Positions 7,271 through 16,286 of a stretch of 40,093 nt of DNA are shown here, piece by piece. The translations under genes and the position numbers were made by a program. Position 1 is the first letter of the stretch, and each line of letters begins with the position of its first letter. Source of the DNA: Chlamydiae bacterium RIFCSPLOWO2_12_FULL_45_20 (GTDB lineage: Bacteria > Chlamydiota > Chlamydiia > Chlamydiales > SM23-39); assembly GCA_001796285.1 (NCBI GenBank), contig MGMD01000014.1, forward strand, positions 1 through 40,093. Reading direction: 5' to 3'. The notes under the pieces are model-generated. The model searched no databases and was not told where the DNA came from. It was given only the letters and a program-made list of their open reading frames with translations.

Positions 7271-9071
7271 CAAATCGTCCCCTTTTCTCCACCCACTTGT
7301 TCTCAAAACGATCCCATGCCCTCTCCTCATAGTGGATATCATCTACCCACCGCGTATTGACCCGTATTTGTCCTTCATCATCCCACCTTCTGAGATTAAA
7401 GCGGGGCTTTTCTAAATACTCTATCTCCTCGATCAACTGGCCGCGGCGATTACATCGCCGATGCACCCCTACAGGCTCTCCTTTCCGATAGAACCCCTCG
7501 TCTAAAACTATCCCATGTGGACTCAGCATCTGATCCCATCCCTCTCGTACGCCTCTTAAAAGGGAGCACTTTCGCTTCAAACGACCGTTTGGCCAGTATA
7601 GTAAAGACTCTCCAGATAGCCTCCCATCCGCATAACACTCGATCGTTTTAGGAGAGCCATTTTCATAAAAATATTCTTTTTTATCCTCTTGCGTTCGAGA
7701 GTAGAGAGCACCTGATATGTAGTATAACTTATCCCGAAGCTGCGTCAAATCGCCTATTCTTGAATCCATTTCGGCATATCTATGCTCCGCCAATACGTTT
7801 AAAAAAAACATTTGTTGGTGATGTTCTATTTTTTGCCTCGGATCTTTGGCCACCTCGCGTTCAAAAATCGGTTGCCAAATGTTCCATAGAGGCAAAAGCA
7901 ACTGATGATAGATCGGGTGGTCCTCTAAAGGCTGAAGATCTGTTTGGCTCTTTTTTAAAAATTGATCCCACTCGTTCCATCGCCGAACGGTATGTAAAGC
8001 GCCCCTTGCTAAAACACTCTTCACATCCAGCTGCCTTTCAGGAAAGACAAGGTCTTGTAGCCTTTTTTCTTCTAACCCCAAGATACCTCCTTCGGTAGCA
8101 TTGATCCACCCTTTGCCCTGCGCCTTGTCACGGGTCCATAAAGCAGCCATGAGCCAATCGCGTTGCGTGAAATGCCCATCGACCTCCACAAGGCAAGCCT
8201 CTTGATCATTCGGAAGACCTGTGTATTTTTCCCCACCTGCATAGCAAAGATCCATCCCCACAAAAATAATAGGACTGCAACCCCAAAAAGAAGCGACCCC
8301 TGTTAAAAAGTTGCCCACAGTCCACCCGCCATCAAAAAATTCCTCTTCTTCAAAAAGCCAATTGAGGATGTTGGAGGAGCCGTCGGGAAATAAGATTTTA
8401 TCTCCCTGCATCTGAGATAAATTCAGAGGATTCACACGAGCTTGAAAGCAAAAGGGAACCTCTGAAAAGGGGTATTTTCGACAGGGCGCTTCTGCATCGA
8501 TAGCTGCCGCAAAATCAGGCTCAACGTCAATAGCATTAAGCGCGCTGCCCCCAGCAAAAATCAAGGCCCGCCCTTTGAGCTCCTTGAGAAGATGCCCATT
8601 TTTTTTTAAAGAGGGTCCTGCACCTACGATAACGGCTGGTACATTCTGGAAAGCATGCCGAAAAAAAAGTCCTCTTTTAAAGGGAGCTGCGTTCGCCCGA
8701 GCGTTGGCTATTGGCTTCACCCAATATCCAGCAGCATCCGATACAATCAAATGCGCAGCAAGATGAAATTTTTCTAACTCTTTTTTATACTTACTTCCTA
8801 CAACATGCATCTTTTGAAAAACTGCTGACCAAGCAATTTGTTTGAGTATTTTCTCCTTTTGCAAAGGAGATTCAAGAAGGTAGATCTGGATCCGAGAGTC
8901 GCGGCTTTCTACAGGTTCTTTGGAAATCATGGCAACGCGCCGCGTCCCATTCACCCAATGAAGCGCTTCTTGGTAAAGAGCTTCGCTAAAGTGATCGATA
9001 AAGAGAAATTCAGAATCTTCTGGACATTGCATAGAGTTCTTTATGGGAAGGCAAAAATGGCACGGCTTCAT
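7245..9071 (-). CDS. Maf/MptE-like DUF115 protein with C-terminal YwqK/MORN repeats
   Basis: A 608-residue two-part protein. Residues about 120-330 carry the DUF115 core with VPAVIVGAGPSLKKNGH (GAGPSL at 150-155), ALIFAGGSALNAI and DFAAAIDAEA, as in the neighbouring paralogue. From about residue 475 come short YwqK/MORN-like repeats (YFYENGSPKTIECYADGRLSG, YWPNGRLKRKC), the same repeat type seen in the lipoprotein at 16.3 kb. Such repeats often mediate binding, so the tail may target the enzyme. The ATG at 9071 has a strong AAGGAAGG ribosome site; ATG at 9032 has none. It overlaps the upstream gene by 62 bases. This fusion is unusual as far as I can tell. Confidence 0.8.
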   Translation of the reverse strand: MKPCHFCLPIKNSMQCPEDSEFLFIDHFSEALYQEALHWVNGTRRVAMISKEPVESRDSRIQIYLLESPLQKEKILKQIAWSAVFQKMHVVGSKYKKELEKFHLAAHLIVSDAAGYWVKPIANARANAAPFKRGLFFRHAFQNVPAVIVGAGPSLKKNGHLLKELKGRALIFAGGSALNAIDVEPDFAAAIDAEAPCRKYPFSEVPFCFQARVNPLNLSQMQGDKILFPDGSSNILNWLFEEEEFFDGGWTVGNFLTGVASFWGCSPIIFVGMDLCYAGGEKYTGLPNDQEACLVEVDGHFTQRDWLMAALWTRDKAQGKGWINATEGGILGLEEKRLQDLVFPERQLDVKSVLARGALHTVRRWNEWDQFLKKSQTDLQPLEDHPIYHQLLLPLWNIWQPIFEREVAKDPRQKIEHHQQMFFLNVLAEHRYAEMDSRIGDLTQLRDKLYYISGALYSRTQEDKKEYFYENGSPKTIECYADGRLSGESLLYWPNGRLKRKCSLLRGVREGWDQMLSPHGIVLDEGFYRKGEPVGVHRRCNRRGQLIEEIEYLEKPRFNLRRWDDEGQIRVNTRWVDDIHYEERAWDRFENKWVEKRGRFDGKKLMDL

Positions 9072-9423
9072 ATCCTTCCTTCCCTTGCCAATAGGTCATT
9101 ATCTCCTCTGGACCAATTAACGTAACAAAAGGTGCCTCAAGGAGGCCTTTATAGCCAAAGGCCTGCATAGCAGCTTTCGTATCCAAAGCCGTAGCCTTAC
9201 ATTCTACAAGCAAAAGCGGCTTCATTGTTTGCATAAAACAAACCACATCGTACCGCCTCTTTACAAGCTTCCTCTCAACGGAAATTAGCCCTTTGGGATA
9301 GCCCAAAACAAGCATTCTTTGGAGTAGGCCCTGCCGCACAATTTCCTCCGGAGTCCATTGAACCAAGGAACCTCGAATGATACACTTACTGTACTTGAAC
9401 AAGCCCATAGTTATTATCTTCAC
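9010..9423 (-). CDS. HsdR N-terminal-like (PD-(D/E)XK fold) small protein
   Basis: A 137-residue protein resembling the stand-alone type I restriction enzyme R N-terminal domain family (HSDR_N_2). It shows PEEIVRQGLLQRML, then the nuclease-fold core RRYDVVCFM followed by LLLVECKA, which supplies the Asp and Glu-x-Lys of a PD-(D/E)XK site. No HsdM, HsdS or helicase part is present, so it is not a working restriction system. These stand-alone proteins are common in Chlamydiae and Bacteroidetes and are uncharacterised. Start is GTG at 9423 or ATG at 9408; neither has a clear ribosome site, and the gene overlaps hpf, suggesting coupling. Confidence 0.8.
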   Translation of the reverse strand: MKIITMGLFKYSKCIIRGSLVQWTPEEIVRQGLLQRMLVLGYPKGLISVERKLVKRRYDVVCFMQTMKPLLLVECKATALDTKAAMQAFGYKGLLEAPFVTLIGPEEIMTYWQGKEGYEAVPFLPSHKELYAMSRRF

Positions 9424-10009
9424 GCCGATAGATGACTTTAAGCTTGTGATCTTCTTCAGATCTATAGATCATAAATGGATCACTGGTGATCTCCATTTTC
9501 ATGACTGCCTCATCTTGGGTCAAGGTTTTTAACGGCATGGTGTCTCGCGCCACAACTTTATGAAGCTCATATCGGCTTTGTTCTTCTTTGACATTCTCTG
9601 CTTCAATGTCATCGTTAATCACACTGAGATTGTCATGCAAGGGCTCTATGACATTCACATGGATGTCCACAGTACTTAAATCTTTATTGCGATAATCCTG
9701 AAGCTTCGCTTTGTATCTACGAATCAGTTTCGTTACTCGATCGATCGCTTTATCAATGGCTTCATACAGGTTATCCTTGCTGCCTTTAACCTTGATTTGA
9801 AAACGGATGAAGTTCATCAAGATCGAACAAGATTTTTCTAATTTTTGTGCATCTAGCGTGACGTGGACATCGATAATCTGATCCGTGATGCGCTCAATCC
9901 GATCCAGCTTCTCCCAGACATAACTCCTCAAGGCGTCTGTAATCTCGATGTGTTTTCCTATGATATAAATCGTATAGCCTTCATTTTCAAACTTGTTGGG
10001 CTTTGCCAT
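9386..10009 (-). CDS. hpf: Ribosome hibernation promoting factor, long form
   Basis: A 207-residue long-type HPF/RaiA protein. The N-terminal half (IYIIGKHIEITDALRSYVWEKLDRIE, with FQIKVKG and Arg/Lys-rich DRVTKLIRRYKAKL) binds the 30S decoding region. The C-terminal domain (HKVVARDTMPLKTLTQDEAVMKM) dimerises to form 100S ribosomes. Its role is to silence and protect ribosomes in non-growing cells, which fits the developmental cycle of chlamydiae. The open frame runs to 10123, but ATG at 10009 starts the conserved region and has AGAAGG seven bases upstream. It heads the minus-strand operon down to 5651 and diverges from recO. Confidence 0.9.
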   Translation of the reverse strand: MAKPNKFENEGYTIYIIGKHIEITDALRSYVWEKLDRIERITDQIIDVHVTLDAQKLEKSCSILMNFIRFQIKVKGSKDNLYEAIDKAIDRVTKLIRRYKAKLQDYRNKDLSTVDIHVNVIEPLHDNLSVINDDIEAENVKEEQSRYELHKVVARDTMPLKTLTQDEAVMKMEITSDPFMIYRSEEDHKLKVIYRREDNNYGLVQVQ

Positions 10010-10088
10010 AATGCACCTTCTAATCAGACGGAAGTTTAACATCGAAAAGCTTGCTTGTACAGAGCTTTTTCGCAATACTTTACAAAGT

Positions 10089-10640
10089 ATGATCATAACA
10101 ACAGGCCTGCTTCTACAATCCATTCCCTACCTGGGACAGCAAAAAATTCTAAAGGTATTCACCAAAAAAGAAGGTCTTCTTTCCTTCTTCACAAAGAAAA
10201 CCGCTCTGACGCCGTTCTGTCTTGCGGAGTGGAGCTATCGCGATACGGAAAAAGAACTGCTTTCCCTACAAGAAGCCCACCTGCTCGATCCCCTCTTGGA
10301 ACTTAAAGAAGATTACGCGACTCTAAGAGCAGCAGGATCGATTGCTAACAACCTACTTGTTACACAGATGCCCAATAAAAATAGCGAAGCCCTTTTTGAA
10401 CTCGCTTATCTATACTTAAAAAAGCTCACCAAAAGTCCTGATGTTCTGCCCGCAAGCTTTACATTAAAACTGCTCGTTCATGAAGGACACTTTCCGCATG
10501 AAAGACCCCCGCAATTTACCACGGAGGAGTGGAGTGTTGTCGAAATACTTGCCCTGTCCCGATCTTTGAAACAGATCCAAGAGACCCAATTCCTGCCGAT
10601 AGAAAAAATCAAACGTCTTTTGGAAGATTGTGTTAGATAA
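10089..10640 (+). CDS. recO: DNA repair protein RecO (short)
   Basis: RecO loads RecA on SSB-coated single strands in the RecFOR pathway. The N-terminus (IITTGLLLQSIPYLGQQKILKVFTKK, then GLLSFFTKK) is the RecO OB-fold pattern, and the rest is a helical domain (YDLLL-like ALFELAYLYLKKL). At 183 residues it is shorter than the usual 240 or so, and no zinc-binding Cys cluster is visible. The chosen ATG at 10089 begins the conserved segment; the frame stays open back to 9993 without homology. The position next to the atoS-atoC block agrees with recO (CT470) in C. trachomatis. It diverges from hpf across 79 bases. Confidence 0.75.
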   Translation: MIITTGLLLQSIPYLGQQKILKVFTKKEGLLSFFTKKTALTPFCLAEWSYRDTEKELLSLQEAHLLDPLLELKEDYATLRAAGSIANNLLVTQMPNKNSEALFELAYLYLKKLTKSPDVLPASFTLKLLVHEGHFPHERPPQFTTEEWSVVEILALSRSLKQIQETQFLPIEKIKRLLEDCVR

Positions 10641-10644
10641 AAAA

Positions 10645-10717
10645 CGCACCGGAAGGGACTCGAACCCCTAACCACTTGGTCCGAAGCCAAGTACTCTATC
10701 CATTGAGCTACCGATGC
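10645..10717 (-). tRNA. tRNA-Arg (anticodon TCG)
   Basis: The minus strand gives a 73-base class I tRNA. Acceptor GCATCGG pairs with CCGGTGC (one G-T), D arm GCTC...GAGT, anticodon stem CTTGG/CCAAG with loop CTTCGGA (anticodon TCG, CGN arginine codons), and T loop TTCGAGT. CCA is not encoded. It lies just downstream of tRNA-Leu(GAG), probably on one transcript with it. Confidence 0.93.
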
Positions 10718-10732
10718 AAAAAACAGGCGTTA

Positions 10733-10816
10733 TGCGAAAGAGGGGACTCGAACCCCTACAAGATTGCTCCCGCTACCACCTCAAGGTAGTGCGTCTGCCA
10801 GTTCCGCCACTTTCGC
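10733..10816 (-). tRNA. tRNA-Leu (anticodon GAG)
   Basis: The minus strand forms a class II tRNA of 84 bases: acceptor GCGAAAG with CTTTCGC, anticodon stem CTACC/GGTAG around loop TTGAGGT (anticodon GAG, CUU/CUC codons), a long variable arm, and T arm AGGGGTTCGAGTCCCCT. It begins 30 bases after the stop of the metallopeptidase gene, so both tRNAs may be read through from that gene. Confidence 0.93.
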
Positions 10817-10845
10817 AGAAGACAAAAATCTTAAGTGAAAGAAGA

Positions 10846-12447
10846 TTATGTTGCAAATTCTTTCACCCAGGCATCTGGAGTAATATCTTTTCCAATGACA
10901 GATCGGGCAAGTTCCACCCAACTCATAGAACTGCCTGGGCTGAAGAGTTTTGTTTGCAAAATCTTTCCCACTTGAGGATTGGTTAAATTGCGACTACCCG
11001 TTACTTTGTAAAGCATTTCTTGAATAGAAGAAGCAAACATCTCTCCGAGAAGATAGCTGAAATAGTACACAGGAGCCAGACTGATATGGTATTTGGCCGC
11101 CCAATCTCCTTTACCCGATCGGTTGGGACATGCAATTTTTTGGTATTTTTCTACGAGGCTCCACCAGAGCTGATTGAGGTCTTGTTTAGGATCTCGGTAA
11201 AGCTCGCTTTCGAAGGCTGTCATGACAAGCACCCACCGGCTAAAGACCAACTGGCGGCGGCAGAGACTTTTATCCGCTTCTTTTCGGAGCTCCGGGGAGC
11301 TTGAAACGACAAGCTCAGCTAAAGATTCAGACCGGTATGCCTGGCGGCCCGCAAGAAGCGCCATTGCCTCCGTAGAGAGCATGTGCGGGGGTTCTCTTAA
11401 AAGCCAAGGAAGAGTCTCATCGAACCCCAATTCATAAATCCCATGTCCTAGTTCATGTAAAACGGTTTCCAGCCACTTCATCGAGGATTGAACATTATTT
11501 AAGGTTCTTATATCCTTTTTACGGTCGATGTTAAGACAAAAAGCATGTTGGTTCTTGCCTTCTCTTTCGTAAAGATCACTATGGGCAAGAATGCCGCCTA
11601 CATCGATTCCCATTTTTTGATAAAATGTTTCACTTGCTTGGATGATATCAATATTTTGAACGAGCTGATCCAACGCTTGGTTATTCAAGGGATCTTCTTG
11701 GCAAAAGGGATCTGACCAGCTCCAAGGTCCGAGCTCATCCGTCTGAAAGTGTTTTTTTTGCTCTTTTTGAATTTCTTTGACAAGCTTTTCATAGGCCTTA
11801 TCAGACTTTAAAGAGAGTTCATCAAAAATGTGTAAAAGCCAGGTAGAGTCGATTTCTTGAAGGGCCAGTTGCATTTGGAAATAATCTGGATACGCCAAAG
11901 CCCTTGCAGCTTGGTTCCGAAGTTCCACAAGCTCGAGGATCATGGGAGCGAGTTCTCCACCAACCTCCTTAGAGGCTTCCCAGGCTTTTTTCCGCTGGAT
12001 TGGATCCTTTGCTTTTTTTAAGATCTCTCGGATCTGGTTTTCTGTAACCTTTTTTCCATCTATCATGGGCCGAAACTGAGCGTAGCTTTGGGCCAGATGC
12101 GCCTCTTTTTGCGAAATTTTCGCTAATAACTCTTTCGGAATTTGGTTCTGTTTAAAGGAGCGGATGAGAACATTAAGCTGGCGCTTATCGATGGGATCAG
12201 ACGCCTCCTGATCCCATTCGAGGAGCCTCTGATAAGTACCGGGATGGTTAAAAAGCATTTTCAGCTCTATATCGAGAGCAGCTTTAAGATCTGCGGCATC
12301 AGCAAGCCCCGTGGTCTCTAAAAGCCAGCAAGCTTTATTCAACTGCACTGATTTACCCTCAACGCGAGGGACAAATTCTTCTAAAAATTCCTGAAATTTT
12401 CTATGATCTGTACTATTATGAAGTGGTTGCTCGTGTGTTTGATTCAT
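10846..12447 (-). CDS. Zinc metallopeptidase, M2/M3 gluzincin type
   Basis: A 533-residue cytosolic zinc peptidase. The active site is HELGH at 331-335 and the third ligand is probably Glu360 in [14 protein letters not shown], 29 residues after the first His. That spacing and the surrounding PWLLREPP block resemble the M2 (ACE-like) and M3 (oligopeptidase) clans. There is no signal peptide. The function expected is cleavage of short peptides. The C-terminal region [22 protein letters not shown] is typical of this clan. The only good start is ATG at 12447, which makes the 5' end overlap the divergent yidD start by 30 bases. Confidence 0.82.
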   Translation of the reverse strand: MNQTHEQPLHNSTDHRKFQEFLEEFVPRVEGKSVQLNKACWLLETTGLADAADLKAALDIELKMLFNHPGTYQRLLEWDQEASDPIDKRQLNVLIRSFKQNQIPKELLAKISQKEAHLAQSYAQFRPMIDGKKVTENQIREILKKAKDPIQRKKAWEASKEVGGELAPMILELVELRNQAARALAYPDYFQMQLALQEIDSTWLLHIFDELSLKSDKAYEKLVKEIQKEQKKHFQTDELGPWSWSDPFCQEDPLNNQALDQLVQNIDIIQASETFYQKMGIDVGGILAHSDLYEREGKNQHAFCLNIDRKKDIRTLNNVQSSMKWLETVLHELGHGIYELGFDETLPWLLREPPHMLSTEAMALLAGRQAYRSESLAELVVSSSPELRKEADKSLCRRQLVFSRWVLVMTAFESELYRDPKQDLNQLWWSLVEKYQKIACPNRSGKGDWAAKYHISLAPVYYFSYLLGEMFASSIQEMLYKVTGSRNLTNPQVGKILQTKLFSPGSSMSWVELARSVIGKDITPDAWVKEFAT

Positions 12448-12627
12448 TTCTATAGGATAGCAATTAGTCCTTTTATAGGGAATTGCTGTCGCTTTCTACC
12501 TACCTGTTCAGAGTACGGCTTAGAGGCGGTAAAAAAACACGGAGCTGTAAAAGGAGCTTGGCTGGCAGCCAAACGAGTGTGCCGCTGCCACCCTTTCCGA
12601 AAGGGGGGCTATGATCCGGTTCCTTAA
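12418..12627 (+). CDS. yidD: Membrane protein insertion efficiency factor YidD
   Basis: A 69-residue YidD-family protein that sits at the inner face of the membrane and assists YidC insertion. It contains [13 protein letters not shown], the Cys-rich [20 protein letters not shown] and the ending [14 protein letters not shown], all diagnostic of the family. ATG at 12418 gives the normal N-terminus; an earlier ATG at 12403 is possible. In many bacteria yidD accompanies rnpA and yidC, but here it lies next to a LysM protein and pheT, as in C. trachomatis (CT473-CT475). Confidence 0.92.
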   Translation: MKWLLVCLIHFYRIAISPFIGNCCRFLPTCSEYGLEAVKKHGAVKGAWLAAKRVCRCHPFRKGGYDPVP

Positions 12628-12671
12628 CTCACCTACACGCGCACAGGAAGCCTTCTAGACTGTTTCAAGCA

Positions 12672-13826
12672 TCACTTGGGGGGTAATTTTAGGGTCATGC
12701 CCGGGTACAACGCATCTTTTTCTAATCCATTGAGCTGCACAATCTCTTCCACTTTCACTTTATAAGTCCGAGAAATTTTCCAAAGCGTTTCCCCTTCCCC
12801 TACAACATGGTAGCAGGAAACAGCAGGCGCCGTCTGTACTGGGGGAGGAGCACTCGCTTTGTCTTCCCCAAAAGAAAATTTCGCTAAGACAGTTTTGTGA
12901 TCAATCGGCTGGATGGGTATTTCTCCCACATAAGAGTAAAGAGTCATCGCTGCCGCATCCCAAATGAGAGAACTTCGCGGCGATTTCAGAAGTTCCACGC
13001 AAAAGCGCATCGTTAGATCCGTTTGCTGTTTGAGAAGAGCAAGAAGCTGTAAAATTCCACGATCATCCAGTTTTTTTAAAGCGAAGTCAAAATCCATTTC
13101 TAATAAAAGCTTTGCCGCTGTGGGAGAGTGTAAAGCTACGTAGTTTAAAAGAAGAGCCCTTCTTCTTTCGTCAGAACAGTCGAATCCTTGACTAGCCTCT
13201 TGCGTAACGCTTTCCAACAGTTCCCAACTGCCTTCCCCAATGAAATTAAGAAGAACGTGGGGTTCTTGGCAGACACCTGGTTTTTGAAAAAGCTGCTTTA
13301 CCGCATAAAATTCTGGTGTATGAAAAAACGCCTGTTCTAAGCTTTCCTCCCTTTCTTCTCGATTCTGGAGACGAAGAAAAAGCCCCCTAGCTGTCAAAGG
13401 CCATTTTTCTTGGTAAGCAAACCGAATAATCGCCTCAAATTGGTCCTCTGTGAGGTTAGGGTAGATTTCCACGATCTCCCCCTTTGAAACATGGAACTCT
13501 CTGGCTTGTTCAGGTTTTCCACAAAGGGCTTTTTCCAAATTAAAATGGCGGTAAGCCGTCAGAGCAGCTACAGCGAGATCTCTTTTCGAATACCCATCTT
13601 CTACAAGAGAACGATTGGTTAAAAAACTTACCAGCTCTCGAAAAGAGAGACTTGCCATCATAGCCAATGTCCCTCCATTCGTCGTTTCAACAGGAGAACC
13701 CCTCTTTTGCCCTCTTTGCACAGCGATCGGCGCATCCTGAACGAGAAAATAGGCGACAAGGCCGATGTTGAGCGCCACACTAAAAATAAGAGCAAGACTC
13801 AGCGTCTTAAACTTCTTTGCAATCAT
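12672..13826 (-). CDS. Membrane-anchored LysM protein
   Basis: A 384-residue protein with an N-terminal anchor (FKTLSLALIFSVALNIGLVAYFLV) and a C-terminal LysM domain at about 338-382 (YHVVGEGETLWKISRTYKV, then VEEIVQLNGL and LYPGMTLKLPPK), which binds peptidoglycan glycan chains. The middle 280 residues are helical and unassigned. It is probably a periplasmic envelope protein of the division or wall-remodelling system, which in chlamydiae acts at the septum. Position between yidD and pheT matches the C. trachomatis hypothetical CT474. It is divergent from pheT with 84 bases between the starts. Confidence 0.85.
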   Translation of the reverse strand: MIAKKFKTLSLALIFSVALNIGLVAYFLVQDAPIAVQRGQKRGSPVETTNGGTLAMMASLSFRELVSFLTNRSLVEDGYSKRDLAVAALTAYRHFNLEKALCGKPEQAREFHVSKGEIVEIYPNLTEDQFEAIIRFAYQEKWPLTARGLFLRLQNREEREESLEQAFFHTPEFYAVKQLFQKPGVCQEPHVLLNFIGEGSWELLESVTQEASQGFDCSDERRRALLLNYVALHSPTAAKLLLEMDFDFALKKLDDRGILQLLALLKQQTDLTMRFCVELLKSPRSSLIWDAAAMTLYSYVGEIPIQPIDHKTVLAKFSFGEDKASAPPPVQTAPAVSCYHVVGEGETLWKISRTYKVKVEEIVQLNGLEKDALYPGMTLKLPPK

Positions 13827-13910
13827 AGGAAAAAGCGTACAGCTTTAAATTTAAAAGGGGAAGAAAAAACACTTTTAGACAATCAAATAAAGCGGTAAAG
13901 TAGAACCTTT

Positions 13911-16232
13911 ATGAAGCTTCCATTGTCTTTAATCCAATCTTTCCTCCCTCCTCTCGATTTTCCTCCCGTCAAAATAGGAGAAATTTTGACTCTTTTGGGG
14001 ATCGAATTGGATAGAATTGCGCATCCACAGCCCTCTTTTGCTGGAGTGGTAGTGGGGGAAATCCGCGAGCTAAAAAAACACCCTGATGCAAAACATTTAG
14101 TGATCGCTCAGGTTCATGATGGAGACACGACCTACTCGGTTGTTTGTGCAGACCCCAAGTGCAGATCCAAAATGAAGGTTGCATGGGCAAAAGTTGGCGC
14201 AGTGCTTACGGATAAGGACGGCATGCAAAGACGTATTGAAAAAACCCAAATTCGAGGTATCGACTCTTTTGGGATGCTCTGTTCAGGTTCTGAACTTCAA
14301 GTGAACTCTCAAGTAGACCAAATCCTCGAGCTTCCTCCAGACGCCCAGTTGGGCCAAGATGCGGCTGCACTTCTCTGGGATCCTGTATTCGAGCTTTCTT
14401 TAACTCCTAACCTCGGCCACGCAATGAGCGCTCTGGGAGTGGCAAGAGAACTGTCTGCCGCCTTACAATTACCTCTGGAGCGCCCCGAATTCATTATTCC
14501 AGAAAAAAAACTCTCCAAAGAAATTTTTGTCCGTGATGCAAGCCTTTGCCCTCGCTACATGTGCTGTTTGATACAAGGCATTACAGTGGGTCCTTCCCCC
14601 TTTTGGCTTAGCCAACAACTCGAAGCATGCGGACAAAAATCGATCAACAATGTGGTGGACATCACCAACTACATCATGATGAAAGTCGGCCAACCCCTTC
14701 ATGCGTTTGACGCGGACAAACTGCAAGCAAAAGCACTGGAAGTAGGCGTCTTAGATGCGCAAGAACCTTTGCTATGCCTGGATGGAACCGAAAGGATCAT
14801 TCCGAAAGGATCTTTAGTGATTCGAGAGGGCAAAAAACCCATTGCAATTGCTGGCATCATAGGAGGTATGGGAACGAAAGTCACGGAAGAAACGACAAAT
14901 GTTCTTCTAGAAGCTGCCTTGTTTGATGCGATGTCTATACGATCGACCTCAAGAAAAATGGCACTTCGCACAGAAAGCTCCCAGCGTTTTGAAAAAGGGA
15001 TTGACCCGATAGGCGTAGAACAAGCGCTTTTTGAAGCAACAGAACTTTTGGGCGGGAAGTGCATGGGCTGGGTCGATATTGCTCCAGGCAATTTTGAACC
15101 TAAAGAAATGAGATACCGTGAGTCCTTTATCAATCAAATTCTAGGTATTCAGCTCTCTTTAAGCGAAATCATGGAAATTTTTAAAAGGCTAGGTTTTGCG
15201 CCCACAAGGGAAGTGGTTAGTATCCCCCTCTACCGCTCTGATATCAATGCTGAAATCGATCTTGTGGAGGAGGTGGCGAGAATTTATGGTTACAACCATA
15301 TTGAAAAAAGAACCCCCCAATGCACCATTTCTGACATCCCCACTGATCCAATGTTCCGCTACGAGAATGAACTGCGCATAAAGCTTTCTGGAATGGGACT
15401 TTATGAATTTCTGAGCTGTGATTTAATGAGCCCTCGACTGAGAGATCTCTCAAGAGAAATTACTCCCGAAGCGATGCATTTTATCCAAGCTCGGCATGCA
15501 AAAACAGAAGAGTACTCGATCCTAAGAACCTCTCTACTTCCGGGACTTTTGGAAATTGTCAAAAAGAACCTTGCGCAAAAGAACCAAGACCTGGCGGCTT
15601 TTGAAATCGGGCGCATCCATTTTGCCCAAAACGATCAACCCATCGAGCTTCCTAACCTCGCTCTTTTACTTACAGGGAAAAAAAATCCCGTCCACTGGGG
15701 ACAAAAATCGGTAGATTTTGATTTTTTTGATCTCAAGGGGATCGTAGAAAACTTAGGTTCTTTTACGTTTACGCCCTCTGGGCATATGTCCTTTCATCCC
15801 AAAAGACAAGCAGATATTCACGCCATGGATGTCACCCTTGGATCAATCGGCGAAGTACACCCCGCTTTTTTGGAAAAGTTTGATATTGACCAAAGAGTCT
15901 TTTTTGCAGAATTGAATCTTTCCTCTTTATTCCAACAAGAAAAAAAGACCCGCCTTGTGATGAAACCTCTTCCGCAATTTCCAGCTTCTGAGCGTGACTG
16001 GACTCTACCTCTCCCACTCGATTATGCTATCGATCGAGTCCTACAAGAGATGCAATCCCCCCTTTTGGAGCGGGTGGAACTCATCGATCTATATATTCCA
16101 GAATCTCTCAATCAAAAGAATGCTACTTTCCGCTTTATTTACCGAGATTTGCTCAAAACGATTTCTTTTGAGGAAGTAGAACATGAGCACGCAAAAATCA
16201 TCAGTACTATCACAAAACTCCTTGCAAAATGA
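13911..16232 (+). CDS. pheT: Phenylalanine-tRNA ligase beta subunit
   Basis: Beta subunit of the alpha2-beta2 PheRS that charges tRNA-Phe. The 773-residue bacterial form is complete: EMAP-II-like tRNA-binding domain at about 40-150 (VVVGEIRELKKHPDAKHL), B3/B4 editing region (NNVVDITNYIMMKVGQPLHAFD), B5 (YRSDINAEIDLVEEVARIYGYN), core, and C-terminal anticodon-binding FDX-ACB domain (PQFPASERDWTLPLP). The gene for the alpha subunit is not in the window. ATG at 13911 starts the conserved end. Confidence 0.97.
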   Translation: MKLPLSLIQSFLPPLDFPPVKIGEILTLLGIELDRIAHPQPSFAGVVVGEIRELKKHPDAKHLVIAQVHDGDTTYSVVCADPKCRSKMKVAWAKVGAVLTDKDGMQRRIEKTQIRGIDSFGMLCSGSELQVNSQVDQILELPPDAQLGQDAAALLWDPVFELSLTPNLGHAMSALGVARELSAALQLPLERPEFIIPEKKLSKEIFVRDASLCPRYMCCLIQGITVGPSPFWLSQQLEACGQKSINNVVDITNYIMMKVGQPLHAFDADKLQAKALEVGVLDAQEPLLCLDGTERIIPKGSLVIREGKKPIAIAGIIGGMGTKVTEETTNVLLEAALFDAMSIRSTSRKMALRTESSQRFEKGIDPIGVEQALFEATELLGGKCMGWVDIAPGNFEPKEMRYRESFINQILGIQLSLSEIMEIFKRLGFAPTREVVSIPLYRSDINAEIDLVEEVARIYGYNHIEKRTPQCTISDIPTDPMFRYENELRIKLSGMGLYEFLSCDLMSPRLRDLSREITPEAMHFIQARHAKTEEYSILRTSLLPGLLEIVKKNLAQKNQDLAAFEIGRIHFAQNDQPIELPNLALLLTGKKNPVHWGQKSVDFDFFDLKGIVENLGSFTFTPSGHMSFHPKRQADIHAMDVTLGSIGEVHPAFLEKFDIDQRVFFAELNLSSLFQQEKKTRLVMKPLPQFPASERDWTLPLPLDYAIDRVLQEMQSPLLERVELIDLYIPESLNQKNATFRFIYRDLLKTISFEEVEHEHAKIISTITKLLAK

Positions 16233-16245
16233 TAAAACGTTCTTT

Positions 16246-16261
16246 ATAGTCCATGGACTAT
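16246..16261. promoter_or_regulatory. Perfect 16-bp palindrome, possible operator
   Basis: ATAGTCCATGGACTAT is its own reverse complement. It lies in the 54-base gap between the pheT stop and the ATG of the MORN lipoprotein, 25 bases before that start. Uninterrupted palindromes of this size fit dimeric repressor sites better than hairpins. No matching second copy was seen in the window. Confidence 0.4.
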
Positions 16262-16286
16262 GGGATTATTTCTCTTACGAGGTCTT

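Noticed and set aside
9010..9423. Restriction-modification or phage defence system
   Set aside because: Only an HsdR N-terminal-like domain is present, without methylase, specificity or helicase genes; the neighbours are hpf and Maf-like genes.
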